Assembly: GCA_030156255.1 (NCBI GenBank)
Contig: JASGMV010000001.1
Span: 1-46,934, forward strand
DNA length: 46,934 nt
Direction: 5' to 3'
DNA from: Desulfovibrionales bacterium
GTDB taxonomy: Bacteria > Desulfobacterota > Desulfovibrionia > Desulfovibrionales > Desulfovibrionaceae
Part shown: in pieces, positions 33,615 to 41,885 of the stretch
How positions within the stretch are numbered: position 1 is the stretch's first letter
Layout of the letters: each line of letters opens with the position of its first letter
Made by a program: the position numbers and the translations under genes
The notes under the pieces: generated by a model
Databases searched by the model: none
The model's input: only the letters and a program-made list of their open reading frames with translations
Told to the model about the DNA's origin: nothing

Positions 33615-34205
33615 ATGCATCAGATCAACACCCTTTTCGCCTTTCTGGACCCGGCTCTGACCTGGGTCTTTCGAGCGCCCTCCAATCCCTGGGTCGGATT
33701 CATCCTGGGATTGTGCTGGCTCGCCCTGCTGGCGTCGATTTTGGGGGAGCTGTCCATGGCCGCGGCCTTCCGCATCAACAAGGCGCACTTTACGGGCGTC
33801 AATCAGGACATGGTCGAAAACCACAACCTGTCCCTCAGGGCCTTGGCCGCCAAGGACAAAAACAGCTGGAAGGCTTGCAATCAGTTGGCCAACGACGCCT
33901 TCGGGAAAAACTTCTTTTCCGGCGCGACGCTGTTCGCCGCGTCCTTGTGGCCGGCCGCGCTGGGCCTGGGCTGGCTGGACTGGAGATTCGGAGCCGTTTC
34001 CTTCGACTTGCCGCTGGTTGGGAGCGTGGGGCCGAGTTTCTTGTTCATCCCGATCTACGTGCTGACCCGCATCGCGCTGGCCGTGCTCCGGCCCAGGATT
34101 CCCCTGCTCAGGCGCCTCAAGTTCAGCGCATCGGACGATTCCGAACGACTGTTGACGTTCTCGGAGGTCTTCGGGTCACTCCCCGAAAAAAAACGGGAGG
34201 CGTAG
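33615..34205 (+). CDS. membrane protein of the TSUP operon, unknown function
   Basis: A 196-residue protein with three membrane segments: about 27-50 (WVGFILGLCWLALLASILGE), 100-122 and 137-160. Between the first two is a polar, amphipathic stretch (NQDMVENHNLSLRALAAKDK, NSWKACNQLANDAFG). The tail is basic then acidic and cytoplasmic. This layout, a segment, amphipathic helix and two segments, is loosely like the YidC/EMC3-type proteins, but I do not recognise a family with confidence. ATG 33615 has GAGGAGA 6 bases upstream. It is 157 bp downstream of TSUP and convergent with the next gene. Confidence 0.75.
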   Translation: MHQINTLFAFLDPALTWVFRAPSNPWVGFILGLCWLALLASILGELSMAAAFRINKAHFTGVNQDMVENHNLSLRALAAKDKNSWKACNQLANDAFGKNFFSGATLFAASLWPAALGLGWLDWRFGAVSFDLPLVGSVGPSFLFIPIYVLTRIALAVLRPRIPLLRRLKFSASDDSERLLTFSEVFGSLPEKKREA

Positions 34206-34215
34206 ACGCGCCATG

Positions 34216-34722
34216 TCATCCCATGCGCGCAGCAAGCTCGATCGCCAGCTCGTGCACGCGATCCGGCCCCAAAATCAGCATTCGCTGCGGCGTGCGCACG
34301 CAAACCACCTGCTTCTTATTGGAGACCGCGATGGCCTCCGTTCCATCCTTGAGCTCGAAAACCCCCGCCACGTACCCGCCGAAGCGCATGGCGCGGTTGT
34401 GTTTTTTGAACGAGAGGGCCGGATCGGACAAATCCGACTCAAAGACCTGCTCCATGTCCGAAAACAGGACGGCCGTGTCCACGAACGGCGGGGCCGTGAT
34501 GCGAAATCCGTCGTCCAGCACCTGGATTTCCGTGCGCGCCGGGTTCACGGACAGCATGTACCAGTAAAGCACGGCGAAGGGGCCGGCCACCGCCGTAAGA
34601 AAAATGCCCGACCACATGAAGCCGGCGCGAAAACACCACGCAGCCACCGCCGCGGTCACGGCGACGGCGCAAAAATACGCCAACTTCACGGCGCCCCGCA
34701 TGGGTACGGGATAACTTTGCAT
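34216..34722 (-). CDS. membrane-anchored PH-like domain protein
   Basis: A 168-residue protein with two membrane segments at about 12-50 (VKLAYFCAVAVTAAVAAWCF, IFLTAVAGPFAVLYWYML) followed by a beta-rich cytoplasmic domain: IQVLDDGFRITAPPFVDTAV, DMEQVF, MRFGGYVAGVFELKDGTEAI, and a final helix HELAIELAARM. This is the build of small bacterial PH-domain proteins. Function unknown. GAGGAGC lies 7 bases before the ATG. It stands alone, convergent with the three-TM gene (10-bp gap). Confidence 0.7.
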   Translation of the reverse strand: MQSYPVPMRGAVKLAYFCAVAVTAAVAAWCFRAGFMWSGIFLTAVAGPFAVLYWYMLSVNPARTEIQVLDDGFRITAPPFVDTAVLFSDMEQVFESDLSDPALSFKKHNRAMRFGGYVAGVFELKDGTEAIAVSNKKQVVCVRTPQRMLILGPDRVHELAIELAARMG

Positions 34723-34844
34723 CGCCTAGCTCCTCGATTTGTCGTTTGCTCGGCCCGGCCATCGCCGGACGAGGGTCCTCTAGCACGGCCGGCTGGCCTG
34801 CGCCAGCGCTTCGGCCTTGATCATCCCGCCGCCGGGAGCGTATC

Positions 34845-35771
34845 ATGCCGGCCATGAGCCTCAAGATATCCTGCGCGCTGCTGCTGTTCCTGGCCCTTAT
34901 GGGCTCGGCCTGCTCCAACGACGAACCCGCCGTCAAGGTGGACCTCTCCCGGCGGGAGCACATCTCGCTGGAGGCCGCGCCCAAAGGCGTCACCTACGCC
35001 TACCTGCCCCAATACTCCCACACCATTTCCTACGCCCGCCACCACCTGCTGCTGGAGTACCTGGAGCGGGCCACGGGGCTCACCCTGACCCAGATTTTTC
35101 CCGACACCTTCGACCAACATATGTACATGGTTCGCGAAGGCAAGATCGACATCTCCTTCTCCAATCCTTTCAGCTACATCCAATTGGCCCGGCACGGCGC
35201 TCAGGCCTTCGCCCGCATCGTGGAGACGCCGGGCGGCGAAGACTTCCGCGGACAGCTCATCTGCCGCGCCGCGGACGAGAGCATTCGAAGCATCGAGGAC
35301 TGCCGAGGCAAAAGATGGATTGCGGTGGACCCCTCCTCGGCCGGCGGGTTTCTTTTCGTGTTGGGCCTGTTCCACAAGCACGGACTGAGCAAGCGCGACT
35401 TCTCGGAAATCGCCTTCGCTCCCGGCCCGGGGGGGAAGCAGGAGAAGGTCGTGCTTTCGGTCTACGCGGGCGAATACGACATCGGCTCCGTGCGGCAGGG
35501 GACCCTGGATCTGCTGAAAAGCCGCATCAACCTCGACCAGATTCGCGTGTTGGCCGAAACCCAGCCCTACCCCGGTTGGGTCTACGCGGCCAGACGGGAC
35601 TTTGATCCGAGCGTGACCAAGCGCATCGCGGACGCGCTTTTCGCTTTGGACCCCAACAAGCCGGAGGACGCCGTCATTCTGGCCGCGGCGGGATTCACCA
35701 GAATCATTCCGGCCACGGACGCGGACTACGACCCCGTTCGCGAGCTTGCAAAACAGTTGGGGCTCCAATGA
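34845..35771 (+). CDS. PhnD-like periplasmic binding lipoprotein
   Basis: A 308-residue periplasmic binding protein of the PhnD/PtxB (phosphonate-phosphite) fold. Signal and lipobox: ISCALLLFLALMGSACSND, with the acylated Cys near residue 23. The body has the two-lobe pattern: VTYAYLPQYSHTISYARHHL, IDISFSNPFSYIQLARHGAQ, RIVETPGG, WIAVDPSSAGGFLFVLGLF and YDIGSVRQGTLDLL. There is no ABC transporter beside it; instead its stop overlaps by 4 bases (ATGA) a histidine kinase, so it most likely serves as the ligand-sensing partner of that kinase. The ligand may be an oxyanion but is not proven. GGGAG precedes ATG 34845. Confidence 0.85.
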   Translation: MPAMSLKISCALLLFLALMGSACSNDEPAVKVDLSRREHISLEAAPKGVTYAYLPQYSHTISYARHHLLLEYLERATGLTLTQIFPDTFDQHMYMVREGKIDISFSNPFSYIQLARHGAQAFARIVETPGGEDFRGQLICRAADESIRSIEDCRGKRWIAVDPSSAGGFLFVLGLFHKHGLSKRDFSEIAFAPGPGGKQEKVVLSVYAGEYDIGSVRQGTLDLLKSRINLDQIRVLAETQPYPGWVYAARRDFDPSVTKRIADALFALDPNKPEDAVILAAAGFTRIIPATDADYDPVRELAKQLGLQ

Positions 35772-37891
35772 GCGCCTGGAGCCTGATCGAGCGGACCTAC
35801 CCCATGCGGCTGTTGGCCAAACTCAATTTCCGCACCAAAATCGGGTTGGGAACGTTTCTGATCGTGGCCTTCGTCTCCCTGGCCACCGTGCCGCCCGCCG
35901 CCCGCATGATCTCCGACGCCCTTTTCTCGGAGGCCAAGAAACGCGGCGAGGCCCTTGTCGAGAATCTCGCCCTGCGCGCCGTGGACCCGCTTTTGTCCAT
36001 GGACCTGCTGCGGTTGACCAACATGGTGGACGAAGTCCAGGCCGTGTCGGACGACGTGGAGTACGCTTTTGTCATGGACCGGCAGGGCAAGGTCGCGGCC
36101 CACACCTTCGAAGGAGGATTTCCCGTCGAGTTGCGAGGCGCCAACAAGCCGGACGGGCGCTCCGTGCACATCCAGCTCTTGGACACCGGCCGTGAGCGCA
36201 TCTACGACCTGGCCGCGCCCGTGCTCATCGCCGGCGACCCCTTCGGGGTGGTCCGGGTGGGGCTGTCCCAATCCAACATCCGCAGCTCCGTGGACAAGCT
36301 GGTGGCCGCCCTGGCCTTTTTGGCGACGGCCTCCCTGGCGGGAGCGCTGCTGTTGTCCACGGTTTTCGCCCGCCGGGTCACCCGCCGCCTCAACATCCTC
36401 CGCTCCCACGCCGAGCGGCTGGTCATGGGCGATCTCGCCTCCACCACGGGCGGCGGCTCGTTCCGCAATTGCTGGGAAATACGCAATTGCGGCCTCAGCG
36501 TCTGCCCCGCCCACGGAGACAAGGAACGGCGTTGCTGGTATCTGGCCGGCACCCTGTGCCCCGAATGCGGCGAGGACGCCTATCCCGGAAAACTGGATTC
36601 GTGCCGGCGCTGCACGGTCTATCAGCAAAACTCGGGCGACGAGATCCAGGACCTGGCCGAAACCTTCGACGTCATGGCCATCAGCTTGAGCACCCACATC
36701 CAGGAGCTCACCGAGGCGCAAAAGGACTTGACGCGCCAGCAGAACATCCTGCGCACCGTCCTGGACTCCACCCCGGACTTCGTCTGTCTGATGGATACGG
36801 ACAACCGCATCCTGGCCGCCAACGCCGCCTTTGCGCGGTTCGTCGGCCAGACGTCCTCCGGCGTCATCGGCAAGACCGAACGAGACCTTTTCCGCGCGGA
36901 GGAGGCGGAGCAGCGCATCCGAGACAACAGCCGCGTTCTGCGCACGGGGGTGGCCGAACACGGTGAAATGCGCGTCTTCGCCGCAAACGACGCCCGCTGG
37001 TTCCACGTCGTGCGCGTGCCCGTGCGCGACGCCTCGGGGAAAGTCATCGGGGTGCTGCGCACCGCTCGGGACGTCACCGACCTCAAGACCTACGAAGGCC
37101 AGCTCATCCAGGCGCAAAAAATGGAGTCGCTGGGCAAGCTGGCCGGCGGCGTGGCCCATGAGATCAACACCCCCCTGGGCATCATTCTCGGCTACGCCCA
37201 ACTGCTCCAGGAGGACGTTCCCTCCGAATCCTCCGTCCATGGCGACCTCAAGATCATCGAGCGGCAAACCAAGGTCTGCCGGAAGATCGTGGCCGACCTG
37301 CTGGGATTCTCCAGGCAGCACGAATCGCGCAAAACGGAAATGGACGTGAACCACTCCATTCTTGAGGTCGTCTCCCTTGTCCGCCACGCCTTCAGCCTCG
37401 ACCGGGCGCTCATCGAGACGGACCTGGATGAGGAGCTGCCGTACATGATCGGCGACAGGGAGAAGCTCAAGCAAGTCTGGATGAACCTGCTGACCAACGC
37501 CAAGGACGCCATGGACGGCGGCTCCATCCGCGTGACCAGCCGGCTCTGCGAAATCGGCGACAAGCTCGTGGTCTCCGTGGCGGACACGGGGTCGGGCATT
37601 GAAGAGGAAAATCTCAAAAAAGTTTTTGATCCCTTTTTCAGCACCAAGGCCGTGGGCAAAGGCACGGGCTTGGGGCTTTCCGTAAGCTACGGCATCGTGG
37701 AGGACCACGGCGGCCGCATCGAAGCGGCGAGCCCGGTTCCGGGAAGATACCGTGCCCAAAGACTTCCCAAGAACGCCAAACGCGGCCCCGGAGCGGTGTT
37801 CCACGTGGTGCTGCCCTTGTGGCCGTCCCATCCGGACGTCGAACATCAGAACGCCTCGGGTCCGGCGGCTAAAGAAGAAAAGATGGATTGA
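35768..37891 (+). CDS. sensor histidine kinase with Cys/Trp-rich (two-CW-like) insert
   Basis: A 707-residue membrane kinase. TM1 about 25-47, periplasmic domain 48-175 (dCache/sCache-like), TM2 about 178-202, HAMP-like start (RRVTRRLNILRSHAERL), then at about 235-285 an insert with CWEIRNCGLSVCPAHG, RRCWYLAGTLCPECGED and DSCRRCTVY: two CW pairs plus further Cys, probably metal- or cluster-binding. A PAS domain (330-440) follows, then HisKA with H464 (GGVAHEINTPLGIILGYAQ), N box NLLTNAKDAM, and ATP boxes DTGSGI and GTGLGLSVSYG. The final strand has a basic insertion (RAQRLPKNAKRGPG). It overlaps the binding-protein gene by 4 bases and is followed by a response regulator. Confidence 0.92.
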   Translation: MSAWSLIERTYPMRLLAKLNFRTKIGLGTFLIVAFVSLATVPPAARMISDALFSEAKKRGEALVENLALRAVDPLLSMDLLRLTNMVDEVQAVSDDVEYAFVMDRQGKVAAHTFEGGFPVELRGANKPDGRSVHIQLLDTGRERIYDLAAPVLIAGDPFGVVRVGLSQSNIRSSVDKLVAALAFLATASLAGALLLSTVFARRVTRRLNILRSHAERLVMGDLASTTGGGSFRNCWEIRNCGLSVCPAHGDKERRCWYLAGTLCPECGEDAYPGKLDSCRRCTVYQQNSGDEIQDLAETFDVMAISLSTHIQELTEAQKDLTRQQNILRTVLDSTPDFVCLMDTDNRILAANAAFARFVGQTSSGVIGKTERDLFRAEEAEQRIRDNSRVLRTGVAEHGEMRVFAANDARWFHVVRVPVRDASGKVIGVLRTARDVTDLKTYEGQLIQAQKMESLGKLAGGVAHEINTPLGIILGYAQLLQEDVPSESSVHGDLKIIERQTKVCRKIVADLLGFSRQHESRKTEMDVNHSILEVVSLVRHAFSLDRALIETDLDEELPYMIGDREKLKQVWMNLLTNAKDAMDGGSIRVTSRLCEIGDKLVVSVADTGSGIEEENLKKVFDPFFSTKAVGKGTGLGLSVSYGIVEDHGGRIEAASPVPGRYRAQRLPKNAKRGPGAVFHVVLPLWPSHPDVEHQNASGPAAKEEKMD

Positions 37892-37917
37892 ATGCTATTC
37901 ATCCGAGGAGAAACGAC

Positions 37918-38277
37918 ATGGCGAAGATCATTGTGCTCGACGACGTTTCCGACGCCGGCCTGCTCATCAAACGCATCCTGGAGCGCAAGGGGCACGACGT
38001 CACACCATTCACCGAAGAGGATGAAACCTTGGCGTACGCCCGATCCAACGAGGTGGATCTGGCCATTCTGGACATCAAACTCAAACGCATGACCGGGGTG
38101 GAGGTTCTGGAGGAGCTGCGCAAAACCTCTCCGAAAGTCAAGGTCATCATGCTCACGGGCTATCCCACCCTGGAAACGGCCAGGGAGTCCCTCAAGCTCG
38201 GAGCAAGCGAATATTGCGTCAAGCCCATCGACAAGGACGAGTTGGAGTCCAAAGTGGCCGAGGTCCTGGCGAATTAG
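37918..38277 (+). CDS. single-domain response regulator
   Basis: A 119-residue CheY-like receiver without output domain. Acidic pair DD in IIVLDDVSDAGLL, phospho-acceptor Asp in VDLAILDIKLKRMTG, switch Thr in VIMLTGYPT and Lys in YCVKPIDKDEL. ATG 37918 has GAGGAGA 6 bases upstream, 26 bases after the kinase stop. Probably the cognate partner of that kinase. Its TAG stop lies inside the end of repeat copy B. Confidence 0.92.
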   Translation: MAKIIVLDDVSDAGLLIKRILERKGHDVTPFTEEDETLAYARSNEVDLAILDIKLKRMTGVEVLEELRKTSPKVKVIMLTGYPTLETARESLKLGASEYCVKPIDKDELESKVAEVLAN

Positions 38278-38398
38278 AGCACTGCAAGTTTGAAAAATTT
38301 TCAGTGCGCGGCAAGGAGTTGCTCGCAAATCCTTGCCGCGAAATGCTGGCCGGCGGGCCGCGCCCGCCGTTAAGCAGGCATTTCAAGCGTAAGAAGTT
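38274..38398. repeat. triple-hairpin intergenic repeat, copy B (inverted)
   Basis: It starts with TTAGAGC, which supplies the TAG stop of the response regulator. The middle hairpin is perfect: CGCGGCAAGGA (38307-38317) with its complement (38330-38340). It shares a 17-base block (38324-38340) and a 15-base block (38378-38392) with the complement of copy A. A GC hairpin (cggcgggccgcgcccgccg) lies between. It ends 12 bases before the next ATG. The far terminus has lost the TTAGAGC match. Confidence 0.8.
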
Positions 38399-38410
38399 CG
38401 AGGAGACGGT

Positions 38411-40903
38411 ATGTTTCTCGCCCAGCTTTTCAAGCACTGGAGCTATCAAGTCTTTGCCCCGGGGGCGTTGCTGCGCAACCGCTACAACGCCTTCAAAGAC
38501 CTCTTGCTCCGGGACGACGAAAGCCTGCGCCTCATTGCGGACCTGGAGGACATCTGCCACGGCAGGGAGCAGGCGGACTTCGCCCGGGTGGTCTGGCTTT
38601 TCGACCAGCTTTCCCGCTCGGTGCGCGCCATGGTCGAGCGCCTGTCCGAGATGAGCCCCACCCGATACCTCTCCCTGCCCGACTACTTCAAAAAGATCGA
38701 CTTCTACGTCCGCATGGCTCTGGACGAACCGCCCCCGGACATGTCCGGTCCCTATCTGCTGCCGCTGTCCGAGGCGGCCAGAAGGGAGCCCGCGGCCGGC
38801 GGCAAAGCCGCCAATCTGGCCCGGGCCCTGGCCGCCCCCGGCGTCGCGACGCCGGACGGTTTCGTGATGACGGCCCAGGCCTTTCATTATCTGCTGGAGC
38901 ACAACGGCCTGCGCGAGGTGGTGGACAACGCTCTACGCGAAGTCACCCTGTCCCGCCCGGACAAAACGGCCGAGGCCTGCCGCCGCATCCGGGAGATGAT
39001 CCTGAACGCGGACATCCCCGAGGAGGCATCCGTCCCTTTGAAGGAATGGGCCTGGCGTACGGCGGAGCGGTCCAAGACCGGCAAACTGGCCGTGCGCAGC
39101 TCCGCGGTGTCCGAAGACAGCGCCGCCTCCTTCGCCGGGTTGTACGTCTCCCGACTGGACGTGGAGCCGAAAGACGTGGAGCAGGCCTACCTCCAGGTGC
39201 TGGCGGGCAAGTACGGCGAACGCGCCGTCATCTACCGCGCCTTGCACGGCCTCACGGACCGCGAAACCGGCATGGCCGTGCTGGTGCTGCCCATGGTGGA
39301 CGCCAAGGCCGCCGGCGTGGCCTATTCCCTCGACTCCTTGCATCTGGAGGGCCTCGGCCGCCGCGACACGCTCTCCATTTACGCCACACGGGGCCTGGGC
39401 GCCTCCCTGGTGGAGGGGGGCTCCTCCCCGCAGATTACGCACCTGAGCCGCGACGCCCAACCGCGCATCCTGGAGCGCATTCTGGAGACTCCGAGCGTGA
39501 TCCTGGACGACGCCGTGTGCCGGGAGCTGGCCCGGCAGGTCCTCGACCTGGAAGAGCTGTTCGGCGACCCCCAGGACGTGGAATGGGCTCTGGACCAAAA
39601 CGGACGCCTGGTCATTCTCCAGTCTCGGCCCATGCGCTCCGAGCGAATACCGGTCCGGTCCGAAGCATCCGACGACGACGCCCCCGCCTTCCCCGTTCTC
39701 ATGGACGGCCTGGATCGCGCCGCCGGAGGCTCTTGCTGCGGCGTCGTGCGCCATCTCGCCTCCCTGGACCGGACGGAGGAAGTTCCCGAAGGCGTGGTGC
39801 TGGCGGTGGAGTCGCTCACCCCCTCCCTGACCGGATTGATCCGGCGCGTGGCCGGCGTCGTCGCGGCCACGGGCAGCCGGGCCACGCATTTCGCCTCTGT
39901 GGCCAGAGAGCTGGGAACGCCCGTGGTCGTGGGCGGGCCCGATATTTTCGACAAGCTCCCCGACGGCCTGGAGGTCAGCCTGGACGCCAACGCCGGCCGC
40001 ATCTACGCGGGCCGGGTGGAGGGCCTGGCCGGCGCGGAGCGGCCCAAGGCCCAAGGACCGCTGGAGCAACGTTGCCGCAAGGCCATGCCCCTCATTTCCA
40101 GACTCAACCTGACCCATCCCGACGCAGCCGATTTCCGGCCCGAGGGGGTCAAGTCCATGCACGATGTGGTCCGGTTCATCCATGAGAAGGCCGTAGCGGA
40201 AATGTTCTCTCTGGTGGGCAAAAGCGGCCGAGGCATGGCCCGGTCGCGGCGCCTGAAGAGCAGACTGCCGCTGGTCATGTACGTGCTGGACTTGGGTGAC
40301 GGACTCTTCGATCAATCCGAAGGCGACGAGGCGACCCCCGAAGACTTCGCGTCCACGCCCATGTGGGCCGTATGGTGGGGGCTTTCCACCACGCAGGCCC
40401 AGTGGTCCGACGAAATGCTCCACATGGACTGGACGGAGTTCGACCGGATCAGCGGCGGACTGTTCAAGCTGGACTCCCGGCTTTTGGCCAGCTACGCCGT
40501 GCTCTCCGCCGACTACGTCCACCTCATGGTCCGATTCGGCTACCATTTCGCCGTGCTGGACAGCGTTTGCGGCGAGGACCCGAAAAACAACTATGCGAAC
40601 TTCCGATTCAAGGGCGGCGGCGGCGACTTCGAACAACGCCTGCTCCGATTGGATTTCATCGAGTCCGTTCTGTCGCACTACGGTTTTGCAATCTCCCGCC
40701 GCGGGGACATGCTCGACGCCAGGCTGTCCCGCATCCCCGATGAACGCCTGCAGCGTATTCTGGCCCACTTGGGACGGCTGCTGGCCCGCACCCGTCTGCT
40801 GGACATGTCCATGAATTCCGCCGAGCAGGCGGAAGAGCTGGCGCGGGAGTTCATCCACAGCGCCGACCCGGCGAACGGAAGCTCGGAACATGACGTCTGG
40901 TAA
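38411..40903 (+). CDS. PPDK/PEP-synthase-like phosphotransferase with unknown C-terminal domain
   Basis: An 830-residue protein. Residues 1-130 are helical and of unknown type. About 135-415 is the PPDK_N ATP-grasp domain: GGKAANLARALAAPGVATPDGFVMT, LAVRSSAVSEDSAASFAGLY, and the closing DVEWALDQNGRLVILQSRPM. About 450-540 is the swivelling phospho-His domain, with H493 in ATGSRATHFASVARELGTPVVVGG. The pyruvate/PEP-binding TIM barrel of true PpsA/PPDK is absent; residues about 555-830 instead hold an unrecognised Trp-, Asp- and Leu-rich domain (MWAVWWGLSTTQAQWSDEM, DPKNNYANFRFKGGGGDFEQ). It thus resembles a phosphotransferase with an unknown acceptor, as in rifampin phosphotransferase logic. 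GAGGAGA precedes the ATG. It overlaps the phosphatase gene by 14 bases. Confidence 0.88.
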   Translation: MFLAQLFKHWSYQVFAPGALLRNRYNAFKDLLLRDDESLRLIADLEDICHGREQADFARVVWLFDQLSRSVRAMVERLSEMSPTRYLSLPDYFKKIDFYVRMALDEPPPDMSGPYLLPLSEAARREPAAGGKAANLARALAAPGVATPDGFVMTAQAFHYLLEHNGLREVVDNALREVTLSRPDKTAEACRRIREMILNADIPEEASVPLKEWAWRTAERSKTGKLAVRSSAVSEDSAASFAGLYVSRLDVEPKDVEQAYLQVLAGKYGERAVIYRALHGLTDRETGMAVLVLPMVDAKAAGVAYSLDSLHLEGLGRRDTLSIYATRGLGASLVEGGSSPQITHLSRDAQPRILERILETPSVILDDAVCRELARQVLDLEELFGDPQDVEWALDQNGRLVILQSRPMRSERIPVRSEASDDDAPAFPVLMDGLDRAAGGSCCGVVRHLASLDRTEEVPEGVVLAVESLTPSLTGLIRRVAGVVAATGSRATHFASVARELGTPVVVGGPDIFDKLPDGLEVSLDANAGRIYAGRVEGLAGAERPKAQGPLEQRCRKAMPLISRLNLTHPDAADFRPEGVKSMHDVVRFIHEKAVAEMFSLVGKSGRGMARSRRLKSRLPLVMYVLDLGDGLFDQSEGDEATPEDFASTPMWAVWWGLSTTQAQWSDEMLHMDWTEFDRISGGLFKLDSRLLASYAVLSADYVHLMVRFGYHFAVLDSVCGEDPKNNYANFRFKGGGGDFEQRLLRLDFIESVLSHYGFAISRRGDMLDARLSRIPDERLQRILAHLGRLLARTRLLDMSMNSAEQAEELAREFIHSADPANGSSEHDVW

Positions 40904-41885
40904 AAACGGACCCGTCTGGGTGACGAAACAACTCGCCGTGGGCGCCGCGCCCACGAGCCTGGCGCAGATGGACGAACTCAAGGCCCAAGGGATAGCGGCC
41001 ATTCTCAACGTCTGCCCGGAATTGCCGGAGCTTATCGAACTCGAAAAGGAGCATGGCTTCGAAGTCTTCCACCTGCCCACCCCCGACGAAGAGGCCCCCC
41101 GCATGGAGGACCTGGAGCAAGCCCTGGCCTGGCTCGACGAAGCGCTGTATTTGGGCAAGAAAGTCTACATACACTGCCGGCACGGGCTGGGGCGCACGGG
41201 CGCGGTGCTGAACGCCTACATCCTCCGGCGCGGATTCAGCCATTTCCAGGCCGCTCGCATTCTCAGCAACCTGCGCTCCAAACCCGCCAATTTTGCGCAA
41301 TGGCGATCCATTCGCAAATACGGGAAAACCAATCCACGCCTCATGGTGCGCAAGCCCTGCCTGGAGCTACAACGCAAGGTGGACCTCTCCCCTTTTCTGT
41401 CGGACTTCCAGGCCCTGCTCTCCGAAGCGGAGGACGAGACGGACAGAACGGCCGCCGGCGCCCGCTGCGGAATTCATCACGATCGCTGCTGCCATGGCGA
41501 CGTCAGACTGTCCTTGATCGAGGCCGTGCACCTGGCGAGCGCGCTGGACGCCTTGCCGAGCGAGACGCGGCGGGCGGCCATTGCGCGGGCGGCGAGCCGC
41601 CGGAGCAACGGCGGCGACGGGGACTGCCCGCTGCTGGAGAACGGCCAATGCATTCTAGGGCCCGACCGCCCTCTGGAATGCCGGCTCGCAGACCTGCCCC
41701 CGGAGCAAGCCGCCAAACGACGCCAATCTCTGGCGCAGGCCCTGCAAAACCTGTCCAACCAATTGTTTCTCGCCTTCACCGGCTCTTTTGCTACGACGCC
41801 CCTCTCTTTTGCTCTCACCGACGTGGTCTCTGGACGCTATGTGCAGGACTTTTTCCACCATCTTCGCGATACCGGCGCCTTTTAA
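40890..41885 (+). CDS. dual-specificity phosphatase fused to a YkgJ-like Cys-rich domain
   Basis: A 331-residue two-domain protein. Residues 10-150 form a dual-specificity (cyclin/atypical DSP) phosphatase: LPTPDEEAPRMEDLEQAL supplies the general-acid Asp region and VYIHCRHGLGRTGAVLNAYI the C96-x5-R102 P-loop. Residues about 185-331 have spaced cysteines (ARCGIHHDRCCHG, GDCPLLENGQCILGPDRPLE, CRLADL), the pattern of the YkgJ/UPF0153 Zn- or Fe-binding family. The start codon lies in the end of the PPDK-like gene, so the two proteins are made together. It may remove phosphate from a product or protein of its neighbour. Confidence 0.82.
   Translation: MTSGKNGPVWVTKQLAVGAAPTSLAQMDELKAQGIAAILNVCPELPELIELEKEHGFEVFHLPTPDEEAPRMEDLEQALAWLDEALYLGKKVYIHCRHGLGRTGAVLNAYILRRGFSHFQAARILSNLRSKPANFAQWRSIRKYGKTNPRLMVRKPCLELQRKVDLSPFLSDFQALLSEAEDETDRTAAGARCGIHHDRCCHGDVRLSLIEAVHLASALDALPSETRRAAIARAASRRSNGGDGDCPLLENGQCILGPDRPLECRLADLPPEQAAKRRQSLAQALQNLSNQLFLAFTGSFATTPLSFALTDVVSGRYVQDFFHHLRDTGAF

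Noticed and set aside
35726-37846. 706-codon minus-strand frame
   Set aside because: Antisense of the sensor kinase, which has full HisKA and ATPase motifs on the plus strand.
38411-40903. True PEP synthase (ppsA)
   Set aside because: The PEP/pyruvate-binding barrel with its catalytic Cys is missing, so the reaction cannot be gluconeogenic PEP synthesis.
38933-41158. 741-codon minus-strand frame
   Set aside because: Antisense of the PPDK-like gene; no motif or ribosome site.
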